Part shown: positions 35,849 through 45,543 of the stretch, in pieces
Layout of the letters: every line of letters begins with the position of its first letter
Position numbering within the stretch: the stretch's first letter is position 1
NCBI RefSeq assembly: GCF_000975115.1
Contig: NZ_BBRE01000002.1
Coordinates: 356,875-420,874, forward strand
Origin: Demequina oxidasica
Lineage (GTDB): Bacteria; Actinomycetota; Actinomycetes; Actinomycetales; Demequinaceae
Length of the DNA stretch: 64,000 nucleotides
Direction of reading: 5' to 3'
Position numbers and translations under genes: made by a program
Notes under the pieces: generated by a model
Seen by the model: the letters and a program-made list of their open reading frames with translations, nothing else
What the model was told of the DNA's origin: nothing
The model's database searches: none

Positions 35849-38290
35849 GTGAGTTTGAACGCAGCTAGCGGCGCCGCAGCGCGCCCTGACGTGGAAGTGA
35901 CGCCTGGGGGCGTCTCCGACGAGGCAAACGTGGATGATGCACCTAACGGTGAAACTCAACGTGGCAAGGGGTATGCCAAGGGCGCCAAGGCGCCCAAACG
36001 GCGTCGTCGCCAATGGGGCTCAGAACGCCCGCGGCCCCCTCTAGACATCCAAGAGAAGCCCGCAAGTACCGCAGCAACTTGGCTAGGTGGGCTCGGAATC
36101 GTCTTTACGGTGATCGCCCTATGCGTCTACCTGGCGCAGACGGTCATCTCGAGGGTCATTGACTACGGCATTCAGGACAGCCACTTCTGGTTCCAGACCA
36201 TTCTTTACGTCGGCATCATGGCCATGCTGATCTTCTCGGCCTACTGCTACCTGCTCGCGCGTCAGGGCGCGCTCTACCGATCTCGCACCCACGTGCGAGT
36301 GCCGCGTGCGGAGATCGATGCAGCGATGGGTGCCTCACGTCCTTCTTTAACTGTGTTGGTGCCGTCGTACGCCGAGGAGCCCTCCGTAGTGCGCGCGACG
36401 CTGCTGTCTGCCGCGTTGCAGGAATACCCAGGAACGCGCATCGTCCTATTGCTAGACGACCCGCCCACTCCCAAAGACGACGAGGCTCGCGTCAGTCTTG
36501 AGCAGTGCCGTGCACTGCCCACCGAGATCATGGATCTGCTGCGCGTGCCTTTCAAGCGCTTCTCGACCTCGCTCGATGTTTACGAGACTGCTACACGCAT
36601 TGATGGCAAGAGCTCGCCTGACGAGGTACGCAATCTCGCACTCGACTATGTGTGGGGAGCGCAGTGGCTCCGTGAGCAGGCGGCGTCCTACACTCGCGAG
36701 AGCCACGCGGACGACTTCCTTGCCGAAGAGGTTTTTGGCGGCCTCGCCGGAGACTTCGAAGTCACGGCGCGTGCCCTCTTCCGGTCCCTCGACGAGCGTG
36801 CAAACCTACCCGCCGAACGGCTCAAGCAGTTGGGGCGCCGACTAGTGTGGACGTTCGATGCTGACTTGAGCTCCTTTGAGCGCAAGGCCTACGCGCACCT
36901 GCCTCACGACGCCAACAAGGCTATGAATCTGAATGCCTACATGGGTCTCATGGGCCGCCGAGTTCAGGCGGTGCAGACCAAGATTGGCGTAGTTCTGCGC
37001 GACACCACGGCGCCGGATGGCCCTGGGGTGATGGATATCCCCGACACCGAGTTCATTCTGACGCTCGACGCAGACAGCGTGCTGCTTCGCGAGTACTGCC
37101 TGCGACTCATCCACCACATGGAGACATCAGGCAATGAACGCGTCGGAGTCATCCAGACTCCGTACTCCGCTTTCCGCGGTGCCGAGACCCGACTTGAGCG
37201 TATTGCCGGTGCCACTACCGACATTCAGCACATCCTGCACCAGGGTCTTAGCTACTACGACGCGACCTTCTGGGTGGGCGCCAACGCAGTGATCCGCAAG
37301 AGTGCCTTGAACGACATCGTTGAGGTGTCGTACGTGGCGGGCCAGCCCGTATATCGCTACGTGCAGGACCGCACTGTGATTGAAGACACTGAGTCGAGCA
37401 TCGACTTGATCGCGAAGGACTGGACTCTCTTCAATTACCCAGAGCGCCTCAGTTACAGCGCGACGCCCCCCGACTTCGGTTCGCTTGTGGTGCAACGTGC
37501 TCGCTGGGCCAACGGCGGATTGCTGATCTTGCCCAAGTTCCTTCGCTACGTGCGCCGTGAACGTAAGGCAGGCAGGCGAGTGCCCAGAGCGTCCGTCGCG
37601 CTTCGTTTCAACTACATGGCATCAATCTCATGGGCGAGCGTTGGTCTGGTATTGCTGCTGGCGTTCCCGTTCGACGACCGGCTACTCAGTCCCGTGATCG
37701 TCGCCGCGGCACTCCCGTACTTCCTGGCGATGTCTTCAGACTTTAAGCGCCTTGGATACAAGCGCACAGACATCTTCCGGGTCTATGCCTTTAACCTGCT
37801 CCTCTTGCCAGTGAATCTGGCGGGAACGCTGAAGTCGCTTCAGCAGGCCGCGGCAAAGTCAAAGATCGCGTTCGCGCGCACACCGAAGGTAGCCAACCGC
37901 ACCGCCACACCGGCGCTGTATGTAGTGGCGGCGTACCTGATCGCCGCATGGTCGATTTACACCGTCGCCAACGGCGTACTTGCGGAGAACTGGAGCAACA
38001 GCGCATTCGCCTTGTTCAACGGCCTTCTGACCCTCTACGCGATCTTCGCGTTTATCGGCTTCCGCAACTCAATCATCGACGTCTTCGTCGGTGTGGCGCA
38101 TTGGGTCAAGGTCCCCGCCAAGGTGCGCCCAGCGCCTGCAGACTCCGAGCAGCCTAACGAGATTGACTGGGAAGCAGTTCTCTACTTTGGCCCAGACTGC
38201 GACCACGCCCCCGGAGAACAGCGCGCGACCGCGGTGACATCCGTACCTTCTGAGCGACGTGGGGATACCCGCGCGCATCACCGAGGCTGA
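35849..38290 (+). CDS. Family 2 glycosyltransferase, processive polysaccharide synthase-like
   Basis: 813 residues, membrane glycosyltransferase of the cellulose/hyaluronan-synthase type. A polar N-terminus with a basic patch (PKRRRRQW) precedes two membrane helices (about 78-103, 113-137). The catalytic domain has VLVPSYAEEP (about 169), LLLDD (about 200), LTLDADS (DXD, about 404-410), QTPYSAF (about 436), VIEDTE (about 510-515, catalytic acid) and QRARWANGG (about 549-557, the Q-x-x-R-W motif). Five helices follow (about 587-740). There is no PilZ domain. A roughly 200-residue helical insert separates the first Asp motif from DXD. GTG at 35849 has GAGGGAG nine bases upstream. The sugar is unknown; the neighbouring GH18 enzyme hints at an N-acetylglucosamine-like polymer. 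Confidence 0.82.
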   Translation: MSLNAASGAAARPDVEVTPGGVSDEANVDDAPNGETQRGKGYAKGAKAPKRRRRQWGSERPRPPLDIQEKPASTAATWLGGLGIVFTVIALCVYLAQTVISRVIDYGIQDSHFWFQTILYVGIMAMLIFSAYCYLLARQGALYRSRTHVRVPRAEIDAAMGASRPSLTVLVPSYAEEPSVVRATLLSAALQEYPGTRIVLLLDDPPTPKDDEARVSLEQCRALPTEIMDLLRVPFKRFSTSLDVYETATRIDGKSSPDEVRNLALDYVWGAQWLREQAASYTRESHADDFLAEEVFGGLAGDFEVTARALFRSLDERANLPAERLKQLGRRLVWTFDADLSSFERKAYAHLPHDANKAMNLNAYMGLMGRRVQAVQTKIGVVLRDTTAPDGPGVMDIPDTEFILTLDADSVLLREYCLRLIHHMETSGNERVGVIQTPYSAFRGAETRLERIAGATTDIQHILHQGLSYYDATFWVGANAVIRKSALNDIVEVSYVAGQPVYRYVQDRTVIEDTESSIDLIAKDWTLFNYPERLSYSATPPDFGSLVVQRARWANGGLLILPKFLRYVRRERKAGRRVPRASVALRFNYMASISWASVGLVLLLAFPFDDRLLSPVIVAAALPYFLAMSSDFKRLGYKRTDIFRVYAFNLLLLPVNLAGTLKSLQQAAAKSKIAFARTPKVANRTATPALYVVAAYLIAAWSIYTVANGVLAENWSNSAFALFNGLLTLYAIFAFIGFRNSIIDVFVGVAHWVKVPAKVRPAPADSEQPNEIDWEAVLYFGPDCDHAPGEQRATAVTSVPSERRGDTRAHHRG

Positions 38291-38366
38291 CAGCTTCCCT
38301 CCTCCTTGATCACTATCCATCGGCGCGAGACAACCATGTGCGCCCCTCTCACACTTAGGTATTTCT

Positions 38367-39947
38367 ATGAGTAAGACCAAAAAGGCAAAAGCACCTCGTT
38401 CCCGCATTTCGATTATTCGCGTGGGTCTTGTGCTCGCGTGTACAGGACTACTGGGTTGGGCTGGATACACGGCTGTGGCATCCGTCATGTCGCAAACAGA
38501 GAGGACGGGTCCGTCTACATTCGCCGGCTACGTCGATGCGACGCTGACGCCCACCTATTCGTACGGCACTCCTGCGGGACCGGCGCAGTCGAACGTCATC
38601 TTGTCGTTCGTGGTGGCCGACCCCACTAGTGAATGCACTCCACTATGGGGCGGTGCATACACCCTCGACGCGGCCGCGGACGAGCTAGAGATGGATCGTC
38701 GTATCTCCCAACTTCGCAGCACGGGTGGCGATGTTCGAGTCTCATTTGGTGGCCAGGCAGGCACCGAGCTGGCGGCGGCATGTTCCGATGCGAGCGCACT
38801 TGAGGATGCATACCAGTCGGTGATTGATCGATACAAGATCACCAGCATCGACCTAGACATTGAAGGAGCTTCACTCGCCGACTCCGACGGAGGAGCACGC
38901 CGAGCGACCGCGATTAAGGCCGTTCAGGACAAGGCAATTGCCGATGGCCAGAACCTGGCTGTATGGCTCACCCTCCCGGTGGCGACCAGTGGCTTGACCG
39001 CCGAGGGAATCGCAGTCGTTGACCAAATGCTCGACCAGGGAGTTGATTTGGCGGGCGTCAACGGCATGACCATGGACTTTAACTCCGGAGTGTCACCGAC
39101 CGCGCCGTACTCCGATGCGGTGCTTGAGGCGGCACGATCCCTGCACGGTCAGGTGTCCGACGCGTACCGACGCATAGGTACCAAACTTGACGCTCCGCGC
39201 GCCTGGGAGAAGGTGGGCATCACGCCCATGATTGGGCAGAATGACGTCGCTGGCGAGGTTTTCACTATCGAAGACGCACAGGTCGTCAATGAATTCGCCC
39301 GCGAGCACGGCGTTGGACAACTGTCGATGTGGTCGCTCAACCGTGACGCCGAGTGCCAAAGCCCGTTGCCGAAGATTATTACGGTGGTGCAGAACAACTG
39401 CAGTGGTGTGGATCAGGGGTCGCAGTCATTCGCGGAGGTTTTGTCCGCGGACCTGCCCAACGTGATTCCTGCCACGGACGACGATTCTTCTGCGACTGCC
39501 TCACCCACGGCATCAACTTCACCGTCAGCTTCACCCACCTCCGGCAGCAGCGACGAAATTGACGATCCCGCGCACAGTCCATTCCCGATCTGGGACCCGC
39601 TGGGCACTTACCCGACCGGCACCAAGATTGTCTGGCACAAGAATGTCTACGAGGCCCGCTACTGGACCAGCGGAAGCGCGCCCGGAACCCCTGTGGCGAA
39701 TCCGGACGACTCGCCATGGACCCTGGTAGGACCCGTATTGCCTGGCGATACGCCTGCACCGCTTCCCACGCTCGCACCAGGAAGCTACCCCCAGTGGGAC
39801 AAGACGGAGCAGTACACCACTGGTACTAGAGTCCAGCTCGGCAACGTGCCCTACGAGGCCAAGTGGTGGAGTGAGGGGCAGGAACCTGGGGTCCCGGTGG
39901 CCGGCGGCTCTCCCTGGGTCCTCATTACCCCGGCCTCCGCGGACTAG
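38367..39947 (+). CDS. Membrane-anchored GH18 glycoside hydrolase with two CBM5/12-like modules
   Basis: 526 residues. One N-terminal membrane segment (about 15-40) after a basic start works as signal anchor. The GH18 domain (about 50-345) has SFGG (126-129), the catalytic IDLDIEG with Asp162, Asp164 and Glu166, MTMDF (234-238) and MWSLNRD (321-327). A Ser/Thr/Ala/Pro linker (about 370-400) leads to two tandem modules (about 406-455 and 474-521), each with a W-D...Y/G-T...Y-E-A-x-W/Y-W pattern of chitin-binding CBM5/12. It should cut beta-1,4-linked N-acetylglucosamine polymers outside the membrane. It follows the GT2 gene by 76 bases without a terminator, so the two are likely one operon. 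Confidence 0.85.
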   Translation: MSKTKKAKAPRSRISIIRVGLVLACTGLLGWAGYTAVASVMSQTERTGPSTFAGYVDATLTPTYSYGTPAGPAQSNVILSFVVADPTSECTPLWGGAYTLDAAADELEMDRRISQLRSTGGDVRVSFGGQAGTELAAACSDASALEDAYQSVIDRYKITSIDLDIEGASLADSDGGARRATAIKAVQDKAIADGQNLAVWLTLPVATSGLTAEGIAVVDQMLDQGVDLAGVNGMTMDFNSGVSPTAPYSDAVLEAARSLHGQVSDAYRRIGTKLDAPRAWEKVGITPMIGQNDVAGEVFTIEDAQVVNEFAREHGVGQLSMWSLNRDAECQSPLPKIITVVQNNCSGVDQGSQSFAEVLSADLPNVIPATDDDSSATASPTASTSPSASPTSGSSDEIDDPAHSPFPIWDPLGTYPTGTKIVWHKNVYEARYWTSGSAPGTPVANPDDSPWTLVGPVLPGDTPAPLPTLAPGSYPQWDKTEQYTTGTRVQLGNVPYEAKWWSEGQEPGVPVAGGSPWVLITPASAD

Positions 39948-40044
39948 GGCAGAGGACGCTGTGTCAACATTGCAGTAGAGCGACGAGATAGGCGACCTGA
40001 ACCCTAGACTGTTGGCATTGTCTCTACCACCAACGGAGCCCCGC

Positions 40045-40920
40045 ATGCCTGACGACGTTCTTCTCGGAATCACTAAGGTCGGCATGCTCGCCTTCGTGGT
40101 GGCAGGCATGTTTGCCATGGGGCTAAAGCTGACGGTAGCGAGCATTGTTGAGCCACTCAAGAATGCGCGCTTGGTGATCTTGCTATTGATCGCGAATTTT
40201 GTGGTCGTGCCGGGAATCATGGTGCTCGTTACCAAGGCGCTGCCCATGGACGATTCCACCGCCCCGGCACTCATCCTGGTTGCTTGCTGCGCCGGTGCGC
40301 CGTTCCTGCCCACCTTGGCCAAACTCTCCAAGAGCGATCCCGCCTTCGCGGTCGGCGGCATGGTGCTGCTGATGGTCGTCACGGTGGTTTATGCGCCCAT
40401 CGTTGTGCCTCTGCTCGTGTCGGGTGCCGAGGTCTCCGCAGGAGACATCGCGTCGTCGCTGGTGGTGCTCATGCTGATCCCGCTTGCGGTCGGCCTCTTC
40501 ATTCGCGCGCGCTATGCCGGCTCGGCAGCCAACATGGCTAAGCCGGTGAACCAAATTTCGACGGTCGGCCTTGCGCTCGGCATCGTTGCCGGAATCATCG
40601 TGAACTGGAGCGAGATCATTAGCTCCGCCGGCTCGTGGATCTTTATCGGAACCTTAGTTCTGCTCGCCGTCGGTTACGGAGCGGGCTACCTCGCCGGATT
40701 CGGGATGTCCGCCTCGGACCGACGCGTCACGAGTTTCGCGACCGCCCAGCGCAATATTTCCGCGGCGCTTGTGATCGCGGTCTCGCTCGACAGCGAAGTG
40801 ATCGTCCGCACGTTGGTAGCGGCGCTGGTGATTCCGATCGTGCTGATCTGGCTCGCGGCCGAACTCGGCAAGCGCGCGGGCGGTAAGTCTGAGGCGACTA
40901 CCGAGGCAGTCGAGGCCTAA
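40045..40920 (+). CDS. BASS-family (bile acid:sodium symporter-like) transporter
   Basis: 291 residues with about nine hydrophobic helices and no large soluble part. It resembles the SBF/BASS fold, with GMLAFVVAGMFAMGLKLT at the first helix pair, CCAGAPFLPTLAKLSKSD (about 83-100) near the first crossing region and TSFATAQRNISAALVIA (about 230-246) near the second. Substrates of bacterial members include bile acids, pantoate and other organic anions, so the real substrate is unknown. ATG at 40045 has GGAG seven bases upstream; TAGACT at 40005-40010 is a likely -10 box. Confidence 0.75.
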   Translation: MPDDVLLGITKVGMLAFVVAGMFAMGLKLTVASIVEPLKNARLVILLLIANFVVVPGIMVLVTKALPMDDSTAPALILVACCAGAPFLPTLAKLSKSDPAFAVGGMVLLMVVTVVYAPIVVPLLVSGAEVSAGDIASSLVVLMLIPLAVGLFIRARYAGSAANMAKPVNQISTVGLALGIVAGIIVNWSEIISSAGSWIFIGTLVLLAVGYGAGYLAGFGMSASDRRVTSFATAQRNISAALVIAVSLDSEVIVRTLVAALVIPIVLIWLAAELGKRAGGKSEATTEAVEA

Positions 40921-41007
40921 GCCGCCCAGTGGCACGCCTCCAAGGGGCGTAGCGTCAAAGGAACGCATCCTGCGTGAGATTACTCAGCACTCGAAGAGGA
41001 GGTCGCC

Positions 41008-41169
41008 ATGGGAATGGACGACATGATCAACAAGGCCAAGAGCGCCGCCAGCAACATGTCCGACGAGCAGATTGATGACGCCGCGGAGAAGATCAAGGAC
41101 AAGACTCCCGATAGCGTCGACGACAAGGTTGACATGCTCGCCGAGCAGGCGAAGAAGTTGAACGACTAG
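41008..41169 (+). CDS. Small antitoxin-like protein (MT0933/Rv0909-like)
   Basis: 53 residues, lysine/aspartate-rich and helical: MGMDDMINKAKSAASNMSDE at the start and DKVDMLAEQAKKLND at the end. The alternating charges and the DKVD...A segment resemble the MT0933 (Rv0909) family of putative antitoxins. A strong GAGGAGG precedes the ATG. No toxin gene is adjacent, so an antitoxin role is doubtful; a small stress protein (CsbD-like) is an alternative. Confidence 0.65.
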   Translation: MGMDDMINKAKSAASNMSDEQIDDAAEKIKDKTPDSVDDKVDMLAEQAKKLND

Positions 41170-41287
41170 AAGCAACACCGCACATCACCCGGGCGCGTGA
41201 TTGCCTGGCGCGGACGCGAACCTCGGTAGCATTGACGGGTGTGCGCCTATTGGTGCGCGCTCCGACGACACCAAAAGGGGTTTCTCT

Positions 41288-43288
41288 GTGGCCAGCATGA
41301 CCGTGACCATCGACGGCGACGAACGTTCGATCGATACCGGCACGACGGGCCTCGACCTGTTCCGCGACCGCCGTGAGGTGGTGGTGATGCGAGTCGGCGG
41401 AGAACTGGTCGACCTTGCACGCGAGTTGGCGGACGGAGAGACAGTCGAGGCCGTCTCCGTGAACGAGCCCGACGGACTCATGGTGCTTCGCCACTCAACC
41501 GCGCACGTGCTGGCGCAAGCGGTTCAGCAGATCAACCCCAGTGCCAAGCTCGGCATCGGGCCGCCCATCGAGAACGGCTTTTACTACGACTTTGACGTCG
41601 AGGAGCCCTTCACTCCCGAGGACCTGAAGAAGCTCGAAAAGACCATGCAGCGCATCGTCAAGGAGGGGCAGACCTTCTCTCGGCGCGAGATCAGTGACGC
41701 GGACGCACTCGCCGAGCTGGCAAACGAGCCCTACAAGTGCGAACTAGTCGGGCTCAAGTCCAATGCGGCCGATGCTGCTGAGGGCGCTTCCGCGGAAGTA
41801 GGCGAGGGCGGCCTCACCATTTACGACAACCTCAACCGCCAGGGCGAGGTCAAGTGGAAGGACCTGTGCCGCGGTCCTCACGTCCCGAACACCAAGGTGC
41901 TGGCCAACGGCTGGTCACTCATGCGTTCGGCCGCCGCCTACTGGCGCGGTAACGAGAACAACCCGCAGCTCCAGCGCGTGTACGGCACCGCTTGGCCCAC
42001 CAAGGAAGAGCTCACCGAATACAAAGAGCGCCTGGCTGAGGCCGAGCGCCGCGATCACCGCCGCCTCGGCGCGGAGATGGACCTGTTCTCCTTCCCCGAC
42101 GCGATCGGCTCCGGCCTGGCGGTCTTCCACCCCAAGGGCGGCGTCATTCGCATGGAGATGGAGGAGTACTCGCGCAAGCGTCACGTCGAGGAAGGCTACG
42201 AGTTCGTCTACACCCCTCACGCGACCAAGAAGCAGCTGTTCGAGACCTCCGGTCACCTGGACTGGTACGCCGACGGCATGTACCCGCCCATGCACATGGA
42301 CGAGGAGCGCGACGCCGAGGGCAACATCACCAAGCAGGGCCAGGACTACTACCTGAAGCCCATGAACTGCCCCATGCACAACCTGGTCTTCGACTCCCGT
42401 GGCCGTTCGTATCGCGAGCTGCCACTGCGCATGTTCGAGTTCGGCACCGTGTATCGCAACGAGAAGTCCGGCGTAGTTCACGGCCTCACTCGCGCGCGTG
42501 GCTTTACACAGGACGACGCCCACATTTACTGCACTCGCGAGCAGATGAAGGACGAGCTCACCACGACGCTGAACTTTGTGCTGGGTCTGCTCAAGGATTA
42601 CGGCCTCACGGACTTCTACCTCGAGCTATCCACTCGCAACCCGGAGAAGTCCGTGGGCGAGGACGACGTCTGGGAGGAGGCCACCGAGACGCTACGCGAG
42701 GTAGGCATCGCATCGGGCCTCGAACTGGTTCCGGACCCCGAGGGTGCGGCGTTCTACGGACCCAAGATCTCGGTTCAGACCCGCGACGCGATCGGCCGCT
42801 CATGGCAGATGTCCACCATCCAGCTGGACTTCAACCTGCCCGAGCGGTTTGAGCTTGAGTACACGGCCGCAGACAACTCTCGCCAGCGGCCGGTCATGAT
42901 CCACCGTGCGCTGTTCGGCTCCATCGAGCGCTTCTTCGCCATCCTTACGGAGCACTACGCGGGCCAATTCCCCGTGTGGTTGGCGCCCGTTCAAGTGCGC
43001 GCCATCCCAGTTGCTGAGCCCTTTAACGAGTACCTGGGCGACGTCGTGGCGGAACTCAAGCGCCAAGGTGTGCGTGCGGAGATTGACGATTCCGACGAGC
43101 GCTTTCCCAAGAAGATCCGCAATGCGTCCAAGGAGAAGGTCCCGTTCGTGCTGATTGCGGGTGGCGACGACCAGGAGGCGAACGCAGTGAGCTTCCGTCT
43201 GCGAGACGGCAGCCAGGACAACCAGGTTCCTATCGCCGATGCTGTGGCGCGCATCGTCGCCGCGATCGCGGACAAGGTGCAGGTATAG
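41288..43288 (+). CDS. thrS: Threonyl-tRNA synthetase
   Basis: 666 residues, class II synthetase charging tRNA-Thr. N-terminal TGS domain (about 1-60), editing domain with HSTAH (about 70-74) and CRGPHVPNT (about 194-202), catalytic domain with the zinc-site cysteine in [10 protein letters not shown] (about 358), motif 2 ([20 protein letters not shown]), motif 3 region near [11 protein letters not shown], and a complete C-terminal anticodon-binding domain. GTG at 41288 has AAGGGG seven bases upstream. The 118 bases before it show no T-box. It opens a run in the mycobacterial order thrS-HIT-pgsA-patA-pimA. Confidence 0.97.
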   Translation: MASMTVTIDGDERSIDTGTTGLDLFRDRREVVVMRVGGELVDLARELADGETVEAVSVNEPDGLMVLRHSTAHVLAQAVQQINPSAKLGIGPPIENGFYYDFDVEEPFTPEDLKKLEKTMQRIVKEGQTFSRREISDADALAELANEPYKCELVGLKSNAADAAEGASAEVGEGGLTIYDNLNRQGEVKWKDLCRGPHVPNTKVLANGWSLMRSAAAYWRGNENNPQLQRVYGTAWPTKEELTEYKERLAEAERRDHRRLGAEMDLFSFPDAIGSGLAVFHPKGGVIRMEMEEYSRKRHVEEGYEFVYTPHATKKQLFETSGHLDWYADGMYPPMHMDEERDAEGNITKQGQDYYLKPMNCPMHNLVFDSRGRSYRELPLRMFEFGTVYRNEKSGVVHGLTRARGFTQDDAHIYCTREQMKDELTTTLNFVLGLLKDYGLTDFYLELSTRNPEKSVGEDDVWEEATETLREVGIASGLELVPDPEGAAFYGPKISVQTRDAIGRSWQMSTIQLDFNLPERFELEYTAADNSRQRPVMIHRALFGSIERFFAILTEHYAGQFPVWLAPVQVRAIPVAEPFNEYLGDVVAELKRQGVRAEIDDSDERFPKKIRNASKEKVPFVLIAGGDDQEANAVSFRLRDGSQDNQVPIADAVARIVAAIADKVQV

Positions 43289-43291
43289 AGC

Positions 43292-43843
43292 GTGGCAGAC
43301 ATCGTTGATGGAGAGATGATGGGCGGCGAGGCTGACGGCTTTGAGCGCCTGTGGACGCCCCATCGCATGGCCTACGTGAGCCACTCGTCTGATCGGCCCG
43401 AGTACCAGGGCGAACACGAGTGTCCGCTGTGTCAGAAGATTGGTGGCGACGACCGGGAGTCTCTGGTAGTGCACCGTGGCGAGCACAATTACGTGGTGCT
43501 AAACCTGTACCCCTACAACCCCGGTCACCTGATGGTTTGCCCGTACCGCCACATTGGCTGGTACACCGATGCGACCGACGCCGAGCGCAACGAGATGGGC
43601 GACCTGACGCAGCAAGCGATGCGAGTGCTCGCGCGCGTGAGCGGAACTAAGGGTTTCAACATCGGCATGAACCAGGGGGCTGTGGGAGGCGCGGGCATTT
43701 CTGAGCACCTTCACCAGCACGTCGTGCCACGATGGACGGGAGACTCCAACTTCCTGCCGATCATCGCCAAGACCAAGGCGCTACCGGAACTGCTGGACGA
43801 CACTTGGCAGCGGCTGAGCGACGCTTGGACAAAAGAGGGCTAA
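43292..43843 (+). CDS. HIT-family nucleotide hydrolase/phosphorylase
   Basis: 183 residues. The histidine triad is HLHQHVVP (about 134-141), with PYRHIGWYTD upstream and a CPLCQKI motif (about 45-51) that may bind zinc. Actinobacterial members in this slot (Rv2613c) act as Ap4A phosphorylases, so cleavage of diadenosine tetraphosphate is the best guess. GTG at 43292 is three bases after the thrS stop. Same strand as pgsA, which follows after 21 bases. Confidence 0.87.
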   Translation: MADIVDGEMMGGEADGFERLWTPHRMAYVSHSSDRPEYQGEHECPLCQKIGGDDRESLVVHRGEHNYVVLNLYPYNPGHLMVCPYRHIGWYTDATDAERNEMGDLTQQAMRVLARVSGTKGFNIGMNQGAVGGAGISEHLHQHVVPRWTGDSNFLPIIAKTKALPELLDDTWQRLSDAWTKEG

Positions 43844-43864
43844 CGCCCGGAGCAGAGGTTTTTG

Positions 43865-44659
43865 ATGTTTGGCAAGTTGCGGCCGCTCATGGCAGCAGTC
43901 TGGGAGGCGCCCGCGCGCGGTCTCCTCAAGATGGGGCTGCACCCCAACGCCGTGACTATCATCGGCACCATCGGCGTGGTCTTTGGTGCGCTCTTCTTCT
44001 ACCCCAAGGGCGGCACGATGCTGCTCTGGGGAACGCTTTTCATCGCGTTCTTCGTGGTGACGGACATGCTCGACGGGACGATGGCGCGGCTGGGTGGGTT
44101 GTCGTCTCGCCTCGGCGCATTCCTGGATTCAACGCTCGACAGGGTTGCTGACGCAGCGATTTTTGGCGCGTTGGTATGGACGTTCCTCGATGTGGATCGC
44201 AACACCGCGATGGCGGCGATGCTGTGCCTGACCATCGGCTCCTTTGTGCCCTACGCCCGTGCTCGGGCGGAGTCGCTCGGAATTGACGCGGCAGTCGGTA
44301 TCGCAGAACGCTCGGACCGACTTGTCATTGGATTGCTTGCCACCGGGCTCGTGGGTATGGGACTGCCGTTGTGGATCCTCACATGGGCGCTCTACGCGCT
44401 CGCCGCGGCGGCCCTCATCACCGTGGTCCAGCGCGCGATGGCCGTCAAGCGGGCATCGGACTTGTCGCCGTTGTTGCCAGGGGAGAAGGCGCCGGGTGCT
44501 CACCCAGCAATCACCGTGGCCGACCTCAAGTTAGAACGCGAACGCGGCCGCGACGAGGAGCGGGCGCGCGCCCAGGGGGACGCCGCCCCTACCGAATCGA
44601 GTGGCGAAGCGGTGGGCAACGAGGCCGGTCACGATGCGGAGCGCGACGCCTCCGAATGA
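43865..44659 (+). CDS. pgsA: CDP-alcohol phosphatidyltransferase (phosphatidylinositol phosphate synthase type)
   Basis: 264 residues, membrane enzyme. The CDP-alcohol motif is complete: DGTMAR, Gly eight residues on, then D-x3-D in LDSTLD (about residues 69-91). Five to six helices follow. In Actinobacteria the gene in this position makes phosphatidylinositol phosphate from CDP-diacylglycerol and inositol phosphate, the start of PIM synthesis. The last 55 residues are charged and probably disordered. ATG at 43865 after AGAGG; its TGA overlaps patA (ATGA). Confidence 0.9.
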   Translation: MFGKLRPLMAAVWEAPARGLLKMGLHPNAVTIIGTIGVVFGALFFYPKGGTMLLWGTLFIAFFVVTDMLDGTMARLGGLSSRLGAFLDSTLDRVADAAIFGALVWTFLDVDRNTAMAAMLCLTIGSFVPYARARAESLGIDAAVGIAERSDRLVIGLLATGLVGMGLPLWILTWALYALAAAALITVVQRAMAVKRASDLSPLLPGEKAPGAHPAITVADLKLERERGRDEERARAQGDAAPTESSGEAVGNEAGHDAERDASE

Positions 44660-45543
44660 ACGCCTTCTTGATCGCGTGGCGTGCGTCACGCTACCTTCCC
44701 GTTTCCGTGGTGCGCGGCGTCGCCGGGCTCGGCGCTGCATCCGCGTGGTTTCTGCGTGGCAAATCCGTCACCCGGCTCGAATCCAACTTGCACAGAGTCA
44801 CGGGATTGTCGGGAAAGCCACTGCGACGCCTTAGCCGGCAGGGCATGTCCTCGGTGGCGAGCTACTACGCCGAGGTCCTGGAACTGCCACGCATGTCAGG
44901 CGAGTCCATCGATGCGCGCGTGCGCATGGTCAACGAGCAGGCAGTTCAGGCAATCCTGAGAGACGAAGGTCGCGTGGTTCTGCCGCTAAGCCACTCAGGC
45001 AACTGGGACCTGATTGGCGCCTACGCGGGGCGCAACATCGCCCATGTGACTTCGGTCGCCGAGGTCCTGAAGCCGCCAGAGGTTTTCGAGGAGTTCATCA
45101 AGTTTCGTGCCGGTCTGGGAATGACCATCTTTGGGCACGAGGGGCAGTCGACCTTCCGCAAATTGATCACTCAAGCCAAGACTGAGGGCGGGGCGCTCGC
45201 CCTGGTTGCCGACCGAGATCTGTCCGGCAGCGGTATTCATGTCGATATGTGGGGCCACGATGTGCGTGTGGCGCCAGGCCCAGCCGCCCTCGCCGTCACC
45301 TCCGACTCCGCGTTAATCCCCGTGATGATCTACTCGGAGAAGCTCACCGGCGCGCGGCGTAAGGCCGCAAAGTCGCGGGTGGGCAAGGTGCTGAAGTTTG
45401 GACCGACTATCCGTGTACCGGAGGGGCGTAAGCCGGATCAGGTGCAGTCCATGACAGAGTCATGGGTGGCATTCATGAGCGCGGAGATTGCCGCCCACCC
45501 GGAGGATTGGCACATGCTGCAACGGTTTGGCTGGACTGAATGA
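44656..45543 (+). CDS. patA: Phosphatidylinositol mannoside acyltransferase
   Basis: 295 residues, LpxL/HtrB-type acyltransferase. The HX4D motif is LSHSGNWDLIG (His about residue 112), with GALALVADRDLSGSG (about 178-192) as the second conserved block. It should acylate the mannose of phosphatidylinositol mannoside at the inner face of the membrane. It overlaps pgsA and pimA by four bases on each side, so the three are tightly coupled. An amphipathic N-terminus suits membrane association. Confidence 0.9.
   Translation: MNAFLIAWRASRYLPVSVVRGVAGLGAASAWFLRGKSVTRLESNLHRVTGLSGKPLRRLSRQGMSSVASYYAEVLELPRMSGESIDARVRMVNEQAVQAILRDEGRVVLPLSHSGNWDLIGAYAGRNIAHVTSVAEVLKPPEVFEEFIKFRAGLGMTIFGHEGQSTFRKLITQAKTEGGALALVADRDLSGSGIHVDMWGHDVRVAPGPAALAVTSDSALIPVMIYSEKLTGARRKAAKSRVGKVLKFGPTIRVPEGRKPDQVQSMTESWVAFMSAEIAAHPEDWHMLQRFGWTE

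Noticed and set aside
41170..41287. T-box riboswitch before thrS
   Set aside because: No T-box sequence, no specifier stem and no terminator/antiterminator pair can be seen.
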